Shown here one piece after another: positions 6,177 to 8,866 of a stretch of DNA of 8,866 bases (positions are counted from its first letter, which is position 1; every line of letters starts with the position of its first letter). Below the pieces are notes generated by a model. That model was given only the letters and a program-made list of their open reading frames with translations. It was not told the DNA's origin and made no database searches. Location: contig QIFF01000022.1 in the NCBI GenBank assembly GCA_003230635.1, forward strand, positions 1-8,866, given 5' to 3'. The stretch is from a bacterium (lineage in GTDB: Bacteria > SZUA-182). A program made the translations under genes and the position numbers.

Positions 6177-6735
6177 GCTGCCCTCTCCCTACATTTTTAT
6201 TCCTAAACGGCATTCCCAGATGGGTTAAAAGGGCACGGGCCTCATCATCGGTTTCCGCAGAGGTAACCATAACTATATTCATCCCGCGCAATTTATCAAT
6301 ATCGTCGTAATCTATTTCAGGGAACGCCAATTGTTCTTGCAGGCCAAGAGCGAAGTTGCCCCGGCCGTCAAAGGAGCGGGAAGAAAGACCCTTGAAATCC
6401 CGCACCCTGGGTAAAGTCACATTTACCAGGCGGTCAAAAAATTCATACATCTGCCGCCCGCGCAAGGTAACCTTACACCCAATTGCCATTCCCTCCCTTA
6501 ATTTAAAATTGGAAATAGACTTGCGGGCACGGGTAATAACCGGGCGTTGACCGGTTATTTTGGCCAAATCACTACAGGCGGCGTCAAGAGCCTTGGCATT
6601 CTGTAAGGCTTCTCCCAAACCTATGTTGAGTACAATTTTCACCAGGCGAGGGGCCTGGAAGGGGCTTTTATAACCAAACTCCTGCATCAGGATGGGACGA
6701 GTCTCTTGCTTATATTTTTCCAACAAGCGGGCCAT
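6169..6735 (-). CDS. rplE: 50S ribosomal protein L5 (uL5)
   Basis: Binds 5S rRNA with L18 and contacts P-site tRNA from the central protuberance. From ATG at 6735 the product is 188 residues, beginning [20 protein letters not shown]. Family stretches include [60 protein letters not shown] and the C-terminal [12 protein letters not shown] start at 6762 would add nine residues and overlap rplX by 28 bp; the ATG is preferred because it has GGGGAG 8 bases upstream and shares one base with the rplX stop (TAATG). The C-terminus is a few residues longer than usual and overlaps the rpsN start. Confidence 0.98.
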   Translation of the reverse strand: MARLLEKYKQETRPILMQEFGYKSPFQAPRLVKIVLNIGLGEALQNAKALDAACSDLAKITGQRPVITRARKSISNFKLREGMAIGCKVTLRGRQMYEFFDRLVNVTLPRVRDFKGLSSRSFDGRGNFALGLQEQLAFPEIDYDDIDKLRGMNIVMVTSAETDDEARALLTHLGMPFRNKNVGRGQLG

Positions 6736-7043
6736 TAAATCTGCTCCCCACACAACCTGCATATGCGTACCTTAGTCCCGTCATCCAGGATTTTCTTGCC
6801 CACGCGCACCCCCTGGTCGCACTTATCACAAAGCAGCATTACGTTGGAGATATGCAAAGTGCCTTCCATCTCAACAATTCCCCCCTGCTGGTTCTGCTGG
6901 CTGGGGCGGGTATGCCTTTTAACCAGGTTGATTTTTTCTACTGCTACCCGCTGGGTGGCGGTAGAAACCCGCATGACCTTGCCCCGCTTACCCAGTTCCT
7001 TGCCGGCAATAACGGTAACCATATCCCCATTTTTGATATACAC
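6735..7043 (-). CDS. rplX: 50S ribosomal protein L24 (uL24), four-cysteine form
   Basis: Early assembly protein of the 50S subunit, binding the 5' region of 23S rRNA near the exit tunnel. The 102-residue product has an N-terminal KOW motif ([20 protein letters not shown], 4-23) and [14 protein letters not shown] (36-49). The C-terminal half has C72-x2-C75 and C95-x2-C98, a likely zinc ribbon that many L24 proteins lack. The start is GTG at 7043, one base after the rplN stop, with GGAGG (7053-7057) inside the end of rplN at 9-base spacing. Its stop shares one base with the rplE start. This end-to-end packing implies coupled translation of L14, L24 and L5. Confidence 0.98.
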   Translation of the reverse strand: MYIKNGDMVTVIAGKELGKRGKVMRVSTATQRVAVEKINLVKRHTRPSQQNQQGGIVEMEGTLHISNVMLLCDKCDQGVRVGKKILDDGTKVRICRLCGEQI

Positions 7044-7044
7044 C

Positions 7045-7413
7045 TTAAATAACCTCCGGGGATAAAGAAACCAGCTTGGTGAATTGTTTGGCCCTCAACT
7101 CCCTGGCTACCGGGCCAAAGATACGAGTCCCCATAGGTTCTTTCTGATTATTAATTAACACCGCAGCGTTTTCATCAAATTTAATGTACGAACCGTCCGG
7201 ACGCCTCAACTCCTTTGCCGCCCGCACCACCACCGCTTTATGCACCTCACCCTTTTTCACCGTCCCCAGCGGTGCCGATGATTTCACCGTTACCACAATA
7301 ATATCTCCCACCCGGGCATACCGCCGTCGTGAGCCTCCCAGCACCCGGATACACATTACCGTTTTGGCGCCGGTGTTGTCAGCTACTTTTAATCTTGTCT
7401 GGGGTTGGATCAT
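7045..7413 (-). CDS. rplN: 50S ribosomal protein L14 (uL14)
   Basis: 50S protein at the subunit interface; it contributes to bridge B8 and is the target of the silencing factor RsfS in other bacteria. The 122 residues have the exact family length, with [17 protein letters not shown] at the start, [18 protein letters not shown] in the middle and [13 protein letters not shown] near the end. ATG at 7413 has AAGGT (7423-7427) at 9-base spacing. The ribosome site lies 3 bp from the 95-bp repeat that separates the gene from rpsQ. Confidence 0.98.
   Translation of the reverse strand: MIQPQTRLKVADNTGAKTVMCIRVLGGSRRRYARVGDIIVVTVKSSAPLGTVKKGEVHKAVVVRAAKELRRPDGSYIKFDENAAVLINNQKEPMGTRIFGPVARELRAKQFTKLVSLSPEVI
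7053..7057 (-). promoter_or_regulatory. Ribosome binding site of rplX
   Basis: GGAGG embedded in the last codons of rplN, 9 bases before the GTG start. It supports the GTG start of rplX. Confidence 0.85.
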
Positions 7414-7430
7414 GCTTACTTTACCTTATT

Positions 7431-7525
7431 TGTCATTGGCGAGGAGCTTCAGCGACGAAGCAATCCACTACCATGAGGCTTATCCCTGCGAAAGCAGGGA
7501 TTGCTTCGCTTCGCTCGCAATGACA
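7431..7525. repeat. TGTCATTG/CAATGACA interspersed palindrome, copy 2 (composite)
   Basis: A 95-bp element fills most of the 130-bp rpsQ-rplN gap. The left arm (7431-7462) starts TGTCATTGGCGAGGAG and ends CGACGAAGCA; the right arm (7500-7525) ends GCTCGCAATGACA. The arms are imperfect inverted repeats. Nested inside is a perfect 8-bp hairpin, ATCCCTGC (7482-7489), loop GAAA, GCAGGGAT (7494-7501), which overlaps the right arm and may be a second repeat inserted into the first. It is related to the element at 5924-5987 and has the same orientation. No protein-coding potential or flanking target duplication is evident. Confidence 0.85.
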
Positions 7526-7543
7526 GAATAGTATTTCATCCTA

Positions 7544-7810
7544 TCAAATTACTTCCACTACCCGCCATCTTTTCTCTTTGCTCAAGGGCCTGGTTTCCTG
7601 AATCCGTACTGTATCACCTATCTGGCAACTGTTTTGAGCGTCATGGGCCTTAATCTTGGTCGTCTTGCGGACATATTTCTTATACATCGGGTGCTTGACC
7701 AATCTTCCAACCGCCACCACTGCTGTTTTATCCATTTTATTGCTAACTACCCGCCCGACCCGGGTTTTAGCCTGGGTGCGAACCTTAGTTTTAGCCGCTG
7801 ATTCCACCAT
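7544..7810 (-). CDS. rpsQ: 30S ribosomal protein S17 (uS17)
   Basis: OB-fold 30S protein that binds the 5' domain of 16S rRNA early in assembly. The 88-residue product has the family core [41 protein letters not shown], followed by [21 protein letters not shown]. The first fifteen residues ([15 protein letters not shown]) are a low-conservation basic lead, slightly longer than in some relatives. ATG shares one base with the rpmC stop (TAATG), so translation is probably coupled. A repeat lies 18 bp beyond the stop. Confidence 0.98.
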   Translation of the reverse strand: MVESAAKTKVRTQAKTRVGRVVSNKMDKTAVVAVGRLVKHPMYKKYVRKTTKIKAHDAQNSCQIGDTVRIQETRPLSKEKRWRVVEVI

Positions 7811-8025
7811 TAATCTTCAGTTCCCTTTTGTCTGAGCGAAAGTTCATTCTCCCGCAGTATAGTCTTTACCCTAGCCAACTCACGGCGCATATAGCGCAGC
7901 CTGGTCGGATTTTCTACCTGCCCCAGGACCGCCTGCACCCGCAGATTTACCAACTCCTGATGCAAGTCAAGCTCTTTATTCTGCAATTCTTCTAATGACA
8001 AATCTCTTGTTTGACTGGTTTTCAA
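7810..8025 (-). CDS. rpmC: 50S ribosomal protein L29 (uL29)
   Basis: Two-helix 50S protein at the tunnel exit, beside the L23 docking site for trigger factor and SRP. The 71 residues include [23 protein letters not shown] and the family signature [21 protein letters not shown]. The tail [10 protein letters not shown] is a few residues longer than the shortest homologues. The start is TTG at 8025, 6 bp after the rplP stop; no ATG or GTG gives the expected N-terminus. GGATGG inside the rplP end, 10 bases upstream, is a weak ribosome site, so coupling to rplP is likely. Confidence 0.96.
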   Translation of the reverse strand: MKTSQTRDLSLEELQNKELDLHQELVNLRVQAVLGQVENPTRLRYMRRELARVKTILRENELSLRQKGTED

Positions 8026-8031
8026 CTTGGT

Positions 8032-8445
8032 TTAACCATCCATGCGAGTTACAAAACTGGTTTTGAGCGGCAGCTTATGCTTGGCCAAGCGCATAGCCTC
8101 CCGGGCCGCCTCTATGGGCACCCCTTCCATTTCATACAAAATTCTACCCGGCTTTACCACTGCCACCCAACCCTCAGGAGAACCCTTACCTTTACCCATA
8201 CGGGTTTCCGCCGGCTTTTTGGTAACTGGCTTATCCGGAAAAATCCTGATCCAGATTTTACCGCCGCGCTTGATATGCCGAGTCATGGCAATACGGGCGG
8301 CTTCAATCTGGCGGCTGGTAATCCAACCCGGCTCCAGCACCCGCAGCCCATAATCGCCAAAATTCAAAGATGACCCCCGATTGGCCAAGCCCTTGATCTT
8401 GCCGCGGTGAGTCTTTCTATACTTAGTTTTTTTTGGCATTAACAT
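8032..8445 (-). CDS. rplP: 50S ribosomal protein L16 (uL16)
   Basis: 50S protein near the A-site tRNA elbow, required for late subunit maturation. The 137-residue product begins [19 protein letters not shown]. The diagnostic block [20 protein letters not shown] with [23 protein letters not shown] follows, and it ends [10 protein letters not shown]. The length is slightly under some relatives. The start at 8445 fits the family's MLMP; the ATG two codons later is less likely. The 31-bp gap from rpsC carries only a weak ribosome site. A TATAAT-like string before the start lacks a matching -35 box and is not treated as a promoter. Confidence 0.98.
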   Translation of the reverse strand: MLMPKKTKYRKTHRGKIKGLANRGSSLNFGDYGLRVLEPGWITSRQIEAARIAMTRHIKRGGKIWIRIFPDKPVTKKPAETRMGKGKGSPEGWVAVVKPGRILYEMEGVPIEAAREAMRLAKHKLPLKTSFVTRMDG

Positions 8446-8476
8446 GAATTATACCAACCTATTTCCCATAAACTTG

Positions 8477-8866
8477 TTACGCGATCAATTTGCCCTTATC
8501 TTCAACAGATGCCTGTTTTTCCTTGCCCAAAACCTCACCCTTGAAGATCCAAACCTTAACTCCAATGATTCCATAAGTGGTGTGGGCCTCAGCCAAGCCA
8601 TAATCTATATTGGCGCGCAGGGTGTGCAGAGGCATTCTCCCCTCTTGATACCACTCGCGGCGCGCCATCTCCGCCCCTCCCAGGCGTCCGGCACAAGCAA
8701 CCTTGATCCCCTGTGCCCCAAAGCGTCGGGCCGAGGTAACCGCTTTTTTCATAACCCGGCGGAAGGGCACCCGCCGCTCCAATTGCATGGCTAGATTCTC
8801 TGCCAGGAGGACGGCGTTCAACTCCGCCTTGCGCACCTCGTAAATATTAACCGAGACCTGTTTTTT
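8477..8866 (-). CDS. rpsC: 30S ribosomal protein S3 (uS3), C-terminal part
   Basis: 30S protein lining the mRNA entry channel, with helicase function together with S4 and S5. The open frame continues past the right edge, so only the last 129 residues of a protein of about 220 are present. The visible part starts [21 protein letters not shown] (end of the KH domain) and continues through [15 protein letters not shown]. It includes the conserved [27 protein letters not shown] and [16 protein letters not shown] at 8836 is internal, not the start. The lysine- and glutamate-rich tail ([14 protein letters not shown]) is typical of S3. The 5' half and rplV would lie off the right edge. Confidence 0.98.
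   Translation of the reverse strand, partial: KKQVSVNIYEVRKAELNAVLLAENLAMQLERRVPFRRVMKKAVTSARRFGAQGIKVACAGRLGGAEMARREWYQEGRMPLHTLRANIDYGLAEAHTTYGIIGVKVWIFKGEVLGKEKQASVEDKGKLIA

Noticed and set aside
6733..6760. E. coli-type S8 translational operator at the rplX-rplE junction
   Set aside because: The genes overlap by one base here and no S8-site-like helix with the expected bulge can be recognised.
6736..6762. Upstream start for rplE adding nine residues
   Set aside because: The family starts at MARL; the ATG at 6735 has GGGGAG at 8 bases and the TAATG junction with rplX.
7480..7539. Nineteen-codon reading frame starting MKYYSVIASEAKQ in the rpsQ-rplN gap
   Set aside because: It lies almost wholly in the repeat, AGG is too close to its ATG, and it resembles no known peptide.
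8446..8490. TATAAT string just before rplP as an internal promoter
   Set aside because: The hexamer 17 bases upstream (CAAGTT) does not resemble TTGACA, and the string is only a few bases from the start codon.

Overview
The window is a single minus-strand run of the spc part of the bacterial S10-spc ribosomal protein gene cluster. All 19 genes read right to left in the canonical order: the 3' part of rpsC, then rplP, rpmC, rpsQ, rplN, rplX, rplE, rpsN, rpsH, rplF, rplR, rpsE, rpmD, rplO, secY, adk, map, infA and rpmJ. The rpmJ stop codon is cut by the left edge by one base. Every gene is intact apart from the edge-truncated rpsC, and no plus-strand gene is supported.

The organism is most likely a Firmicute of the class Clostridia, perhaps Peptococcaceae-like. 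This is inferred from gene order (secY-adk-map-infA-rpmJ following the spc genes), a short zinc-type S14, a four-cysteine zinc LID in adenylate kinase, a four-cysteine L24, many TTG/GTG starts and a base composition near 50% GC. I cannot name a genus from sequence alone.

The genes work together as a growth-related transcription unit. It encodes 30S proteins (S3, S17, S14, S8, S5), 50S proteins (L16, L29, L14, L24, L5, L6, L18, L30, L15, L36), the translocon channel SecY, adenylate kinase, methionine aminopeptidase and initiation factor IF-1. Most gaps are under 45 bp. Several genes overlap (rpmC/rpsQ, rplX/rplE, rplE/rpsN, rpmD/rplO, adk/map), which implies translational coupling. No internal promoter is convincing, so the operon promoter presumably lies beyond the right edge.

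The unexplained part is in the few wide gaps. Three families of palindromic interspersed repeat sit there: a GTAGGGGC-ended element between infA and rpmJ (it supplies the infA stop codon), a 257-bp element with AACCACAGAG terminal inverted repeats between map and infA, and two related GTCATTG...CAATGAC elements in the rpsN/rpsH and rpsQ/rplN gaps. I see no new enzymatic or defence system here. The repeats inside one of the most conserved bacterial operons are the main item worth following.
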